The notes below the pieces were generated by a model, which ran no database searches, was not told the DNA's origin, and saw only the letters and a program-made list of their open reading frames with translations. Of a stretch of DNA of 6,560 nt, positions 6,465 to 6,560 are shown one piece after another (positions within the stretch are counted from its first letter, which is position 1; every line of letters begins with the position of its first letter). A program made the position numbers and the translations under genes. Source of the DNA: an uncultured Actinomycetes bacterium (GTDB lineage Bacteria; Actinomycetota; Actinomycetes; S36-B12); assembly GCA_937902285.1 (NCBI GenBank), contig CALGTB010000003.1, positions 1 through 6,560 on the forward strand, read 5' to 3'.

Positions 6465-6560
6465 CGAATTGTGACCGCTTTCTTCGTCGATGGACCGTCC
6501 TCGCAGGAGCGTCATCTCCGGACCATCCTGCCCCTCCCGACGACAGGGGTGCGCAGATGC
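6465..6560. other. Right-edge intergenic sequence, no gene supported
   Basis: No convincing coding start was found. An ATG at 6490 opens a frame that runs off the window, but it has no ribosome site and its 23 visible residues look like no family I know. Known synteny of DUF3052–ahpE makes this the likely upstream region of a divergent aceE, whose start would lie beyond the edge. The hexamer GTGACC occurs at 6455–6460 and 6471–6476, 16 bp apart. Confidence 0.4.

Noticed and set aside
6455..6476. Two GTGACC copies 16 bp apart as an operator
   Set aside because: Direct rather than inverted, 1.5 helical turns apart, and not matching a regulator site I can name.
6490..6560. Short plus-strand frame from ATG 6490 as the start of a gene
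   Set aside because: No ribosome site, composition rich in Arg/Pro/Ser, and no resemblance to an AceE N-terminus.

Overview
The window is high-GC DNA with GTG/ATG starts, codon third positions dominated by G and C, and gene overlaps. Together with the ahpE–DUF3052 gene pair, this points to an actinobacterium (Actinomycetota). A Propionibacteriales-type genome such as Nocardioidaceae would fit, but I cannot fix the genus from this sequence.

The left 80% (1–5281, + strand) is the 3' part of an operon that looks like a membrane machine for making and exporting an exopolysaccharide. It holds three genes joined by two ATGA stop/start overlaps. (1) The C-terminal ~560 residues of a BcsB-like, membrane-anchored, carbohydrate-binding partner protein; its 5' end lies outside the window. 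(2) A 560-residue polytopic GT-C glycosyltransferase of the ArnT/PMT-like type, which would use a lipid-linked sugar on the outer face of the membrane. (3) A 639-residue processive GT2 synthase with the TED and QxxRW signatures of the cellulose-synthase superfamily. It carries an N-terminal MshEN domain, a fold known to bind cyclic di-GMP in other proteins. My reading is that the GT2 polymerises and extrudes a glycan, the BcsB-like protein receives it outside, the GT-C enzyme may decorate it, and the MshEN domain gates synthesis. The product is unknown. No PilZ domain and no outer-membrane BcsC-like gene is seen in the window.

The right 20% is a housekeeping segment on the minus strand. It holds a tRNA-Val(UAC) gene whose encoded CCA end lies 9 bp from the GT2 stop codon, then ahpE (one- or two-Cys peroxiredoxin, 153 aa) and a DUF3052 gene (140 aa). 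Both proteins have clear Shine–Dalgarno sites that fix their starts. DUF3052–ahpE is a conserved actinobacterial pair that usually lies divergent from aceE (pyruvate dehydrogenase E1), so aceE probably begins just past the right edge.

The last ~210 bp (6347–6560) hold no gene I can support. They do contain a cluster of strong inverted repeats (6366–6464), two of which are mutually exclusive, so this may be a structured leader or control region.
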